From Xiphias gladius (taxonomy: Eukaryota > Chordata > Actinopteri > Istiophoriformes > Xiphiidae), in assembly GCF_016859285.1 (NCBI RefSeq), contig NC_053416.1:7752001-7816000 (forward strand): 64,000 nucleotides of DNA, read 5' to 3'. Positions 28,065 through 64,000 of this stretch are shown here, one piece after another; within the stretch, counting starts at the first letter, position 1, and each line of letters starts with the position of its first letter. Made by a program: the position numbers and the translations under genes. Below the pieces are notes generated by a model. The model searched no databases. It was given only the letters and a program-made list of their open reading frames with translations, and was not told where the DNA came from.

Positions 28065-28345
28065 ATCCTTTAACATTTTGGGAAACTCATGTATTAGACC
28101 TGTGGCTGAGAGTTTGACGAGAAGGTTTATGCCACTCTCATATCAGTTTGTTAAATATAAGGTTAAGGCCAGCAGTTAGCTTAGCATAGCATAAAGACTG
28201 TAAATGAGGGAAACAGCTGGCCCGGCTCTCTCCAGGGGTAACAAATTTCACCTACCAGCCCCTCTAAAACTTGCAGATATTCATGTTGCTCATATCGTTG
28301 ATTTAATCTGGAAAAAACTGTAGCTTATATATGGACTTTCAGTTT
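28065..28345 (+). repeat. Teleost interspersed repeat, copy B
   Basis: Carries the same ordered blocks as copy A at 920-1255: GAGAGTTTGACGAGAAGGTT, CCACTCTCATATC, GTTAAATATAAGGTTA, CAGCAGTTAGCTTAGC, GGGAAACAGCTGGCC and GGTAACAAATTTCACCTACC. It is less decayed at its left end. Confidence 0.7.
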
Positions 28346-41402
<13,057 letters not shown>

Positions 41403-41442
41403 ATTTTTTTTTTTTTTTTTTTTTTAATCACAGTCCAACAAG

Positions 41443-42265
41443 CAGCGGTGGAAGAAGTATTCCGACCTTTTACTTAAGTAGAAGTACTAATACCACACTA
41501 TGAAAACATTCCACTGCAAGTAAAAGTCCTGCATTCAAAACCTTACTTTAGTAAAAGTGTGTAAGTATTATCTGCTAAATGTACTTAAAGTATCAATAGT
41601 AACGTTACTCATTCTGCAGTTGAATTGTCCTTTTCAGTGTTTTACGATTATATATGATATTTCAGAAATTAATATTACTGCAGCATTAATGTGTACGTTG
41701 AATTTTACTGCTCTAGATGGTTAAGGTTAAGATCATCTGAACTACTTTATATACTGTTGCGTAGTTTAATCTACAGTAATGCATCATAATCTATAAAATC
41801 ATCATGTTTGTAGCTTCGCTGTCCTGTGGGAACCACATATCTCTAAAAAGTCAGTTTTTCATGAGCTAAGAAAAACAGCCCTTTTTTCAGCTTTGTGACA
41901 AGGTTTTTTCCTCCTAATCCCAGAGGGGTTTAAGATCATTTACTTAGCTTTAGCAGAAGTAGAAGTAGGAATGTTTTCCCAACCCATACTTAGTCCTTCA
42001 GTTTGTTAGAAAAATTCAAGTTTGGAGATACATGGCTTTCGCTGTACAGGAAGGGTATGAAAAATTGTAATCTGAAAAGTACCTAGTAACTTAAACTGTC
42101 AGACAAATGTAGTGGAGTTAAAAGTACAATATTTGTTCCTGAGATCTAGTGGAGTAGAAGTATAAAGTTTCTTAAAATGGAAATTCTCAATTAAAGTACA
42201 AGTACCCCAAATTTGTACTTAAGTACAGTACTTGAGTAAATGTACCTTGTTACATTCGACTACTG
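41443..42265 (+). mobile_element. hAT-like non-autonomous element with 8-bp target duplication
   Basis: The element starts CAGCGGTGGAAG and ends with the complement of CAGTAGTCGAAT, a degenerate terminal inverted repeat. The octamer CCAACAAG occurs immediately outside both ends (41435-41442 and 42266-42273), an exact 8-bp target duplication as hAT transposases make. Interior blocks AAGTAGAAGTACTAATACC and GTACTTAAGTACAGTACTTG recur in the copy at 12838-13784. It has no coding capacity, so it must have been moved in trans. Confidence 0.85.
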
Positions 42266-42273
42266 CCAACAAG

Positions 42274-42601
42274 TGGTGTTGCTAATGTCAAAACCAGCAA
42301 CACCTCATTTCTGGTCAATTAGTCACTCCAAAGAGCTAACCCTTGGATTGAGTCAATGGAAAAACATTCATTGTTATAGCAATGTAAACCAATTTAATTC
42401 AATCAATACACCAGAAACAACGTGCTGGCAGTATCAGCAACACATGTGGAATCAAAGTAACTTTGACCGCATGAAATCCTGTCCTTTGTGTGGAGAAGAA
42501 GAAAGGCTTAAAAAAAAAAGCTCACATTCTGAAATGTGACTGACCCCAAACAAGCCCTGTCACGTGGACTTTTAGCTCTTGAAAGAAAGGATGTCTGTGT
42601 G

Positions 42602-42641
<40 letters not shown>

Positions 42642-44880
42642 CGTGTGTGTGTGTGTGTGAGTGTGACGTGTGTGTGCAGCAGGTGAGGACTGATCCTGAC
42701 TGCGCCCCACCCAGAACCTTTCTGTCCACATAAAGGAACTACTTATGCTGCTGAGATGTTGAGGTTGAAAGAACACCTTTCAAGACAGAGAGCCAGAGGG
42801 AAAAACAAAACTGCTCACACACGCTTACACCAAGAATGGTTACAATACACGTATGTAACATTTCAGTGAAATCCACGTCCTTAAATTGCATCCTAAATGT
42901 TTTCATTGACAAGTTTCTCAACGCACTCAAAGAATTTTTTCATGGTTGATGCAGTCAAACTGAAGTCAGAAAACAACTGAACCGTTTTTGAGTAATTCAT
43001 TCTTTGCTCTCTGGACATTTACTACACACCTTTATGGAAACATTTAGAGATTACGCCTCCAAAAACTGCTGTTGTATACTAATGTATACAACAGACATTT
43101 ACAGTAGATGCCAACCCTTCTCACCTCCATATTGGCGATAGAAATTTTAAATTCTTACAGATCTACTGAATCTGGTTTTCCTTTATGCTGCTGCTGTTGG
43201 ACTGCTCAACTTGGGCATTCAGCCTAATGAATCTCCTATCCTGCTCTTCCCCCTACTGTACATGTATGGGATTTCAGCCTACCAACATGTACACATTATA
43301 CTGTTATACAATATAGTAAATAGTTTTAATCATTTGTTCTCATTTGCTCTAAAACGTGCCAAAACTTTAGAAGAATAATTTCCATATGACCTTGTGTGAC
43401 AAACTCAAATGGAAACATTGGCCACTTTTTTTAATAACAAATCTATTCTTAGCCTACACACTAAACACATTGTAACAATAGCTACCAGTCACCGCTCACT
43501 CCTTGGTTTCCTGTTGCCTACACCCCTCCATTTTTTTTTAGCCACCTTTCATCCGACTCATCTTCCTTGAATTTGTTTGTACCTCGTTTATTTTTATGCA
43601 TCGCCCTCCTTTGGATAGTTAACTTTAAAAGCAGTATGGCATGGGATCCCGCTAATACTGACAGCCTGTGTATCAACAGTACTGGCCAATAAATCTTGCG
43701 ATGGTTGGTGTTTTTATCTTTACATGTTAGGTCTAATTAAGATGCAGAATATGAGCATTGGTTCCATTTAGTCATTTATCCTGTAATTGCTGCTAAAGTT
43801 TCACATCTGAACTGTTTAAGCAGCTGTTACAGTCCAACTGATTAGTCTTGCTTTTTTTAGTGGGCTACAATATCAATACTGCTGACTTGGTTACTTTGAC
43901 TCAGGGTCAGCAGTCCAGTTAGCCTCTTATTATTTGTATGTTGATCTTTATTCATACTCTGGTAGCCCGGCTATAATCTCAATTAATTACTTGGCGGTCT
44001 GTTGGTCGTAAGTGAATCCAGGTGGTATGTCAAACACACTAAACAAAGGAGCTTCCAAACAGACCAAAGGAGAAACAACATTAAGACCACTGGAAGGTCC
44101 TTGCTTTCAAAAAGTATTGATTAAATCTTCTTCTGTGCCCACAGTATCAGAGGCAGAGGTGAGAGATCAACAGCAAAGTGGTTGTAATAAAAAACGAGAT
44201 GCATGACATTATAAAAACACATTCAAATCGGTGTTGCTGTGCATCGCTCTTCCTCAGGCATGCTCTCTGATTTTCTACGTGATTTTGTTTGAGTGTACTT
44301 GTCAGAATATTTATGCTTTTTCGGAGGGAACTCCGGTTGCCTTTTTCCTAGATACATGTCAAACACAACCATATTACTCCTATGGCCCTGGGCAAAAAAA
44401 TGAGCGGCTCTGTGCAGTGTCTACAGTTTTTCTCTGCTGGAATACTACCTGTCCCCACATTCGATGTGTAGTAATGATTTAAGACATTTATTTAGGAATA
44501 AGTACAGAGCTTAGTGATAAAGGCCTTGAAGCCATTATTGAGACACAGGCCCTGTTAAAGACAGGGCCTCAAGATTGTGTAATATAACAGGACTCACAGT
44601 TCTCATATCAGTTGTTATTGTGCACGTTACCAGCAAACTTTCAATTAAATTTGCATAAACAAGCTGACACACAGTAAACCTGAAGCTTTCAGGGGCTCAC
44701 TCGGTAATCCAGCCTTGAGATCAAGAGCCCATTACTGCAACTCATTCTCCATAACTAACTACTGTCATGTTTGTTTTTTATTTTGCAAACTGAACATCAA
44801 ATACTATCATCATTTATGCTAGCGCTGAATGATTAAGTTGTGTTTTTTTTTTAATGAAGGGCCAACTGCTTCAATTCAGA
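42274..44880. other. Gene-poor stretch with a TG array
   Basis: A TG array with TTTG and TGCG interruptions spans 42594-42663. A hairpin with 11-bp perfect arms (43069-43079 and 43084-43094, loop TAAT) and one with 9-bp arms (44547-44555 and 44561-44569) are present. No gene was recognised. Confidence 0.5.
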
Positions 44881-45595
44881 AGCAGTTATAAACTGTTGCT
44901 GAGCAAAATATCTGAGAATATCGCAGAAATGTGCAAATTCTCCTTGAGAATGAAGCCAACATACGGTTGTATGCAGATATCACAGCTTGCAAAGACTTTT
45001 TATTGTTGATGTAGGAATTTTCAACCACTCTTCCTGCAGACCACTTCAATTTTATAAGATATATTTAGGCTGTCTCGCGCATACACAGCATGTTTAAGAT
45101 CTACCCACAGATTTTCACGGAGGGTCAGGCCCGGGGGACTGTGAGGGCTGTTCCAGAAGCTTCAACTTGTGTTTCTTGAAGTGGATTTTGACGTCTGCTT
45201 TGGCTCACTGCTCTGCAATAGAAGCCAGCTCCTTTTCACTTCCACTTTGACTGACTGCACCACATCTGCATCCAGAAATTGCTGATACATAGTGGAATCA
45301 ATTTTTCCCACTAACCGTGCAATGTTTCCTATGCCACTGGCTGCCAAACGGCCTCAAAGCAGAATATTTCCAACCCCATGCTTAACATTTAGCGAAGGGG
45401 GGGGTTTACTAAGTACAGGCTTGGTAGGGTGCACAAACTTTTGCACCGCACATGCCACAATGACTGTTTTTGTTTTTGTTTTGTTTTTTTCTATTTTTAA
45501 AGTTGTTGAGATAAGAAGTGAAGGTGAAATTTTAATGTCTGTTTGCTGCAGGGGCTGTTGAGGGGGTGGCCACACTTTTGCATATGACCATATCT
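44881..45595 (-). pseudogene. Tc1/mariner transposase relic
   Basis: Read on the minus strand, pieces of a Tc1-type DDE transposase appear in order across frames: NVKHGVGNILL, AASGIGNIARLVGKIDSTMY, then QQFLDADVV, KRSWLLLQSSEPKQTSKST, then LLEQPSQSPGPDP and finally SLQAVISAYNRM. These match the family's WGCFAASG, STMYQQ, DNDPKHTS and WPSQSPDLNPIE landmarks. Frameshifts and stops break the frame, and the catalytic Asp of the DPKHTS block has become Glu. The right flank (CACACTTTTGCATATGACC) resembles the terminal repeat of a known fish Tc1 group. It is a dead copy. Confidence 0.85.
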
Positions 45596-45679
45596 CACGA
45601 TGACAAGTGTGAAGAAAGTTGTCCCCATTTACCAGAGACGCATCACGCATCCGCTGTAAAGTAGGCACTTACCGGTGCT

Positions 45680-45917
45680 CCGCCCACCGCCGCTCAAACC
45701 GGAAGTTTAGCTGTTGTTGTCACACTGGAAGAAGATGGCTGCTGTTCCGACTTTTTTTCAATGAAGACACTGATATTTCAATTTCATTTCGTTTTCTTGC
45801 ATCGGAGCTGCGGTCGACCGCTATGCAATCTAGAAGGCAAGTCCATCCCGTTCGCCGAGATTGACGTCGCTCCACGGGTTTGTGTCTCGGGCGGTGGAAC
45901 GTCGCTAGCGTCGCGGG
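45680..45917 (+). promoter_or_regulatory. SUPT20H: SUPT20H promoter and noncoding exon 1
   Basis: A GC- and CpG-rich stretch with an ETS motif (ACCGGAAGT, 45698-45706) and a YY1-like AAGATGGCTGC at 45732-45742, typical of TATA-less housekeeping promoters. Exon 1 probably ends at 45917 before GGTAACTC. If transcription starts upstream of 45735 there is a 9-codon upstream ORF at 45735-45764. The start site is not determinable by eye. Confidence 0.6.
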
Positions 45918-45953
45918 TAACTCACAGCTTGCCCACTAGGAACGGGCTAGCAT

Positions 45954-45965
45954 GCTAACGTTAGC
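45954..45965. repeat. GCTAACGTTAGC palindrome
   Basis: A perfect 12-bp palindrome just inside intron 1, beside CTAGCATGCTAACG. Words of this kind are frequent near fish promoters. Confidence 0.8.
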
Positions 45966-46341
45966 TATGTCAGCCTCAACGGTCGGGCATCAGCGAGCTT
46001 GTTGCTATTCAGCCGCTCTCTTGACTGCGCTCTCAGTCGTCTGAGCCCCACCGGCCCCTAGCTACCCAGTTTCGTCGACTCCGACACAGGCTGTGGGGTG
46101 TATTCACTTTGCCGGAGCGTTTTAGAAATGCAAGCAGAGGATGAAACAGTCTCGCTCGCCAGTCCTCTTACCTGTTTGTGTGTGGAATCTGATTCGAGTG
46201 CCAGCCAGGCTGTTTGTCACCAGTACCTGACTTAACAAACTTGCCGGCCACACCGAGTGTCTGTATCTGTGTTTGATTTATCTGTCATCTGCGTTTCTCT
46301 GCCCGTGCTGCGTGAAACGCGTCTGCTGTGTTGCTGTGCAG

Positions 46342-46451
46342 GCTGTGAATGGTCACTGTAGGAAGGTGACAGTGTGGGGGCAAAAAAAAAAAAAAAAAAA
46401 AAGGACAGCATCGTCTCCCGTCACTCGCCTCGCAGCTGGCGGTGGACCACA

Positions 46452-46454
<3 letters not shown>
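46342..46454 (+). other. SUPT20H: SUPT20H exon 2: end of 5' leader and start codon
   Basis: The acceptor TGCTGTGCAG precedes 46342 and the donor GTAAGT follows the ATG at 46452-46454, so only the start codon is coding. The leader carries an uninterrupted run of 21 A (46382-46402), 49 bases before the ATG. The model is supported by the next exon reading QQVLEYALDRAE, which matches the family N-terminus after Met. Confidence 0.8.
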
Positions 46455-59342
<12,888 letters not shown>

Positions 59343-59690
59343 CAGACTGAAATCACACTAAAAACCCTTCCCCCAGTTACACAAGGACATGAATGATCCA
59401 TACTGTGCTCTTTGTCTGCCTCACTGTGGAGACTGCAGACAAAAAATTTTTTTTTTTTTTTTTTTTGCTGTTTCTGTTTGTCATTTTCTAGCTGACAAAT
59501 TTGTATGTAATGGTTGTCAAAGGTTTTGGAGAACCAAAACTGTGTCCACCATAGAGGATGGAGTTTTTAGATTAGGGAGCCCTACGATTAAAGAACCTTA
59601 GTGATATTTTTTGAGACGAAACAGAAAAAGATGGTTCTCGTAGGTAGTGGGCTTCCACAATAAAACATTGCCCCTTCAGGAAGACTTTTT
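59343..59690 (+). other. SUPT20H: SUPT20H 3' untranslated region
   Basis: Sequence after the TGA. It includes a long T run (about 59449-59466) and reaches a canonical poly(A) signal at 59659. The true end could be further downstream toward EXOSC8. Confidence 0.55.
59659..59664 (+). terminator. SUPT20H poly(A) signal AATAAA
   Basis: Canonical hexamer 317 bp after the SUPT20H stop, followed by a T-rich stretch at 59686-59699 suitable as a downstream element. Confidence 0.55.
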
Positions 59691-60157
59691 TTTTTTTCTA
59701 TGGAGGCCCCGTGGACTGAGAGGATCATGAATGCACATTCTCAGAGGATTCCTCGTGAGCCTTCCTGATCCTCCTGCCTCTGCTTGGTTGACCCCCGGTA
59801 GAAACTGCCCTTTAAGCACGGATCCCAACTGAGCTTATTGACACCAAATCCTCCATATAACCATTACATGTGAAAATGCAAATCTGATCTTGGAGTAGTG
59901 CCTGGGGGCAGCTCTCTACCTCTCAGTCTGTTGGAAGTCTTTCTTCTGTTAGCAATCCCGGCACAGGGCTCAACCGAGGACTCAAGATCAACATGCAAGA
60001 CGGTGTACCCGCTTTTGTACAGCACATTTTGAAAAGGCATTTCCTTTTATTTAGTTCAGGAGCCATGAGCGTATTCTTACGAGACATCAACTGAGTGTGT
60101 GTGTGAGACGTTTCTGGACACTGAGAAATAATTTTTTAAGCAGTCTTTGTCAGCAGT
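59665..60157. other. Intergenic spacer between convergent genes
   Basis: Roughly 0.5 kb with no frame of interest. The two stop codons are only 897 bp apart, so one or both 3' ends may extend here. Confidence 0.5.
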
Positions 60158-60163
60158 TTTATT
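60158..60163 (-). terminator. EXOSC8 poly(A) signal AATAAA
   Basis: The minus-strand hexamer lies 77 bp after the EXOSC8 stop. A second AATAAA (60243-60238) overlaps the stop codon itself, CAATAAAG. Confidence 0.55.
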
Positions 60164-60239
60164 GTTATTAAAAAAAAAAAGAATATATATTGACAGTGAA
60201 AAATACAGCTTTTAGAAAAAAAGCATTGCCTGAGGCTCT

Positions 60240-63200
60240 TTATTGCGCTGTCTTCACACTACGTATGACTTTTTCAACAAGTTTCTGGATCTCTCTCTGT
60301 CGCGCCGTTGCTCGGCCAATGCACTCTTGCAGCTTCTCTCCCGACAGTGATGTCCCACCTGAGCCAGAGGGAAAGCTTGTTAGCAGTGATGTTTGTCTGG
60401 TTTTTTTTCTTTTTCTTTCCATCAATGATTTGTTTTAATGCCCACACACACTGCAGGAGCTCCATTTATATGCTGTTTGTCAGGCTTACAGTTGCAACTG
60501 GGATGCAGTACTCTCCATTCTTCTAGTGAAAGGACTTGACGTTGGAGCAGTATAGATAGACTTTTTCTGACTTTGGCTGATTCATCACACACAAACCAAA
60601 CCTATTTTCTTGCAAAATGTATGATACCAGCACAAACACCAAAACAGCTAACAAAAAAAAAAAAAAAACTAAATTTCATTACAAATACATCACACTGAAA
60701 AAAAAAGAAAAAGAAATGAGGTCACACTGCTACCTCCAAAACTCTGCATTCTTCGGTGTGGGACTTTAATGTGGCATTTGTTTTATATGAATCTCTATAG
60801 AGATGCCAATAATCAAAAGAAAGACGGAGTAGTGGGAATCTAGTCTATAAAGGATTCCAATACATTTCATACTTTTAAATTTATACTGATTATTGAAAAT
60901 GGAGAATAAATTCCACTTAAACAAACAAACAGCAGCTACAGTTACGCTTCTTAACCGGTACTGGCTGAGATTTAACCTATGATTTATAGGTTGGATCCAC
61001 TTTTTCAGCCCTACATTTTTTTTTGGGGGGGGGGTTTCCTACTGAGTTTTCTTTTGTGTAATCAATAAGACATTGGATAAGATGCACAGGGAGAGGCCAA
61101 TCATTACAGACTGTGTATTCATACCTGGTTTGTGTACAGAGCAGAGCCGATCTTCCTCATCTGTCACCACAGTAAGCTGAGCAGTCGCCAGACTCTCCTC
61201 CTCGGATGTGGGGTCGACAATCAGTATGGAGCTGCACAGAGAGCAGGCCGGGATCAGACTGACGAACACCAAATGCAGTTTTTACCCTGTCTAGACAAAC
61301 TGAAAATCATCCACTCACTTATCGAAGATACAAAAAGAGGTGGCGACTGGATGTTTGCGAATGTGCAGCCCATGCCTCTTTTCTAAGTCCGCCTCTGGTG
61401 TAAGTGTCTCTGTGTTGATGGTGACCTCTGGGAGTTGTGCTGCGGGGAACAGGGAAGCTGTGAAGTTAATACACTGATGAAAACCAGCATACAAAACATA
61501 CACAGGTCACTCCATGTTCACTAAAAATGGGAGGCATACTATGCGGCGTATGTGCTGGAAAATACTGGAATAACACTTCAGGCACAGATTACTGATCGTG
61601 GAGGAGTTACCATATATCCAGTGAAACACTTTAAAAGAAATAATTATATGTTCTTTCATTTCAGTTACAGTAACTGAACTCTGTTGCTACCATTTTTTTT
61701 TTTTTATAGCTCATACTGTTTTTCAGGGCAGCCAGCAGGGCGACAATACAAGCGTCCAACACGTTCCCGTCGTAGTCGAGACACATCATGTCGCAGTAGA
61801 GCACCCAGCAGAGCTGAAAGCAGAATCAGCGGAATCAGGAACAATGATCCCATCATTTACAACAATCTAAGCACCAGTGTACGTGCACAATTCTGGGTTC
61901 ACCTTTCCTCTTTCAATGCACAAGTCCTCTGTTTGTATCACTTCAGAGCTGAAAAAAACCCAGAGGAAAAAACACTTCAGTTAGAAAATGCAATTGCAGG
62001 CATTAAGAGAGGGCCGACACACACCTGAGGAAACTTAAGAAATGTGTATTCAAATCTGCCGCACCTTTCGATAACATCGGCGACAAGCTGGCTGGCAGCC
62101 TGAGCCTGTTCTCCCGGCGGGCCCGGTCGAAACCGAGACGAACACAGAGGCGGCAGGTCCACATTGGGCACTAACAAGGATGGAGGGAGTGCTGCAGTCA
62201 GTGCGTCTTTGTTTGTTTATTTGGATCCCCAGAAGCTGCTCTATCAGCAGCCATTCTTCCTGGGGTCCATATAAAATGACAATACAACACACAGTACCTA
62301 CAGTTTTACTGACATTAAGTTGACAAATTAGAATGACATGATATCCGTAAGATGTACTTATAGTCAAATTGGATACACCACCATAAAAACAGACTCAGAC
62401 ATGTGTCCATATCCACCTGGTGTACCTTGGCTTAATTCAGCACTTGACACCTACTTACTGTACTTACCAATGTAACCTTTACCAGGTGCTTCCACTGTGG
62501 GGTTTGTCAACTCCTGCACGTAAAAAAAAAAAAAAAAAAAAAGACAAGATATGAGTAAACGTGTATTAATCCGGTCCAAAATCATTGACACAAGCTTTTT
62601 TGTTTTTTTTTAACTGCTGTGTTCATGGCCATTTACCGCTTTGATCCCACAGATGACCGTGGTGTTTCCAATCTTCACCAGGGCTGAGCCGTCTGCTGTG
62701 GATATGGAGCCTGGACAGGGAGAACATTATCTAACGTAGACTTAGAAAAAACAACACACACACACACACACACACACACAGTACCAGATCATTCATACCG
62801 TGGACGAGAATCAGCGCTGTTTCTCACCTATGTTCAGTGTTGTGGTTCTGAATTCTGACAGCTCTCGTCCATCGGGTCGGCAGTTTTCTTTCTGAAGAGG
62901 GAACGTCTGAATGTTACATGGCTGCCGACACCGGACAAGCTCACACCAGCGGTGGGGCCGAATGTGTTGGACAAAGGAAGTGTGTTTAAATCACTGACCA
63001 GAAAGCTCCGGTGGTACTCCAGAGGCTCAGCAGTCCTGGAGTGGACAAGGAAGGGAGGGAGGCAGGGGTTATTGGCTGAGACCGGTATGAATACATTTGT
63101 CGGTGGGGACCGATCTGCTTATTCGCCTGTAATTCACAACGCGGTTGCGTGACGGACACCGGTTGCAAACTCCCGTGATCAGACCAAAGACAACACTACC

Positions 63201-63456
63201 GGCTAGTTATTGCTTCTATCACGTATTAACTAACTATTCAGCAGTCAGATATATTATATACTAAATATATTAACCGCAGCACTGATCAGCAGAACGGGAT
63301 CCGGCTCATTAACAAGCGGATCCTTTACTCTTCTAAATGCGGTCAGTGATCACATCTAATCGCCGCTACTAAAAATCGATCTTAAAAACTGAGATTAAAA
63401 TGTATTTTTCGGTGTAGTAGCTCGTCTGTCCAAACTTACTTGAAACCAGCCGCCAT
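60240..63456 (-). CDS. EXOSC8: EXOSC8, exosome complex component RRP43 (11 exons, 277 aa)
   Basis: An RNase PH-like subunit of the hexameric ring of the RNA exosome, which degrades and processes RNA in nucleus and cytoplasm. In animals the ring is catalytically inert and threads RNA to associated nucleases. Exons 5' to 3': 63456-63440, 63035-62999, 62891-62828, 62710-62637, 62513-62468, 62170-62065, 61948-61903, 61813-61717, 61439-61319, 61231-61125, 60358-60240. They total 834 bases, one open frame, all GT-AG. The start reads [20 protein letters not shown]. Family blocks follow in order: [91 protein letters not shown] and VHKPGG. Length matches the human protein (276 aa). It is tail-to-tail with SUPT20H, as in human. 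Confidence 0.96.
62205..62290 (+). mobile_element. Interspersed repeat fragment in EXOSC8 intron
   Basis: TTTATTTGGATCCCCAGAAG, then GCTGCTCTATCAGCAGC and CATTCTTCCTGGGGTCCA, are hallmarks of a short repeat that recurs throughout fish genomes. Class unknown. It lies about 35 bp upstream of the exon starting at 62170. Confidence 0.6.
62754..62780 (+). repeat. (CA)n microsatellite
   Basis: About 13 CA units in the EXOSC8 intron between the exons at 62891-62828 and 62710-62637. Confidence 0.9.
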
Positions 63457-63560
63457 GATGTTTTGATTACCCACGTGGGTTTGGGGTCCGCACTATGGTA
63501 GCCGGTAGGGAGAGGCGCAAACGCGCTCTCCCTCCAGAAACAGTGTCATTGCTATTCTGT
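63457..63560 (-). promoter_or_regulatory. EXOSC8: EXOSC8 promoter with E-box palindrome
   Basis: A 12-bp perfect palindrome ACCCACGTGGGT (63469-63480) containing the E-box CACGTG lies 13 bp upstream of the start ATG. The flank is GC-rich with GCGCAAACGCGC at about 63515-63526. No TATA box is seen. The transcription start cannot be placed by eye. Confidence 0.55.
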
Positions 63561-64000
63561 ACAATCAACATCCACATTATCTATGATTTTCGTTGGAACT
63601 ACTTTCTACCGAGGAAACAGTCCCTCTGAAAACTGACAGTGCGTGAACATCGCTGGAAACCACCTCCAACGCGGCCGTGGCGGTCGTTCCCACCCCTGTC
63701 CTCTAGGTGTCAGTGTAGGTGTCACCGCAGGCTGCCACCGGGGCCGCTCGGTGCTCTCTTGCCTCAGACTGATGATGTGTCGAGAAAAAACTTGGCACTT
63801 CCTCATCACCGCTGTGTTCGGTTGTGATTGGAAGTGGAGATCACTGAGCGTCCCCCAAAGTAGTTGAAATATAAGGGCTGTTATTTAGTGCTTCCACCTT
63901 CTGAACAGTCTCCCAAAGGTTGTATTTTCTCGTAAACCCTGGGAAGTCGGAGTACAGGCTGCGAGACACGGGAGCAAAGCCAGGAGAAGGCAAGCTAGCT
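63561..64000. other. Upstream flank, no gene recognised
   Basis: GC-rich sequence with overlapping short frames on both strands, none resembling a known protein. In human the gene beyond EXOSC8 is ALG5, head-to-head. I looked for its N-terminal coding exon and did not find it in these bases, so it may begin beyond the window. Confidence 0.5.

Noticed and set aside
45162..45347. 61-codon frame reading AASGIGNIARL as an intact gene
   Set aside because: It is one fragment of a frameshifted Tc1 transposase whose other pieces lie in different frames.
63606..63867. Overlapping short frames on both strands as the next gene (for example ALG5)
   Set aside because: None resembles the ALG5 N-terminus or any other protein I recognise; they follow from high GC content.

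Overview
This is a vertebrate nuclear genome window, almost certainly from a ray-finned (teleost) fish. The genes have introns with GT-AG junctions. (CA)n/(TG)n microsatellites are dense, and the repeats are typical of fish: hAT-like and Tc1/mariner relics, a tRNA-derived SINE and LINE tails. Two neighbouring genes, SUPT20H and EXOSC8, are also neighbours on human chromosome 13q. I see no bacterial or viral features.

Layout. 1-9.8 kb: no supported gene; repeats, including a 207-bp element with 25-bp terminal inverted repeats between two TG arrays, and a 64-bp near-perfect hairpin at 9481-9544. 9.9-12.4 kb, minus strand: one complete UDP-glucuronosyltransferase gene, UGT5-like, 533 aa. Its start codon lies in a separate small first exon. 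12.4-45.6 kb: about 33 kb with no coding sequence I can support. It holds two copies of one hAT-like element (one with a clean 8-bp target duplication), LINE and SINE relics, palindromes, long CA tracts and, at its right edge, a decayed Tc1-like transposase ending about 100 bp before the next promoter. 45.7-59.7 kb, plus strand: SUPT20H, reconstructed as a noncoding first exon plus 23 coding exons that join into one 832-aa frame. 60.2-63.5 kb, minus strand: EXOSC8, 11 coding exons, 277 aa, tail-to-tail with SUPT20H. 63.5-64 kb: GC-rich upstream sequence without a recognisable gene.

Functions. SUPT20H is a scaffold subunit of the SAGA transcription coactivator. EXOSC8 is a catalytically inert RNase PH-like subunit of the RNA exosome ring. 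The UGT conjugates small lipophilic compounds in the ER. The first two are housekeeping genes with promoters of that kind; the UGT has a TATA/CCAAT-type promoter. They are neighbours rather than one pathway.

All exon models were made by eye from splice signals, reading frame and remembered protein families; no alignment was run. I found no clear new biological system. The observations most worth checking are the hairpin, the split UGT start, the A21 tract in the SUPT20H leader, the TG-bounded inverted-repeat element and the EXOSC8 stop codon lying inside a poly(A) signal.
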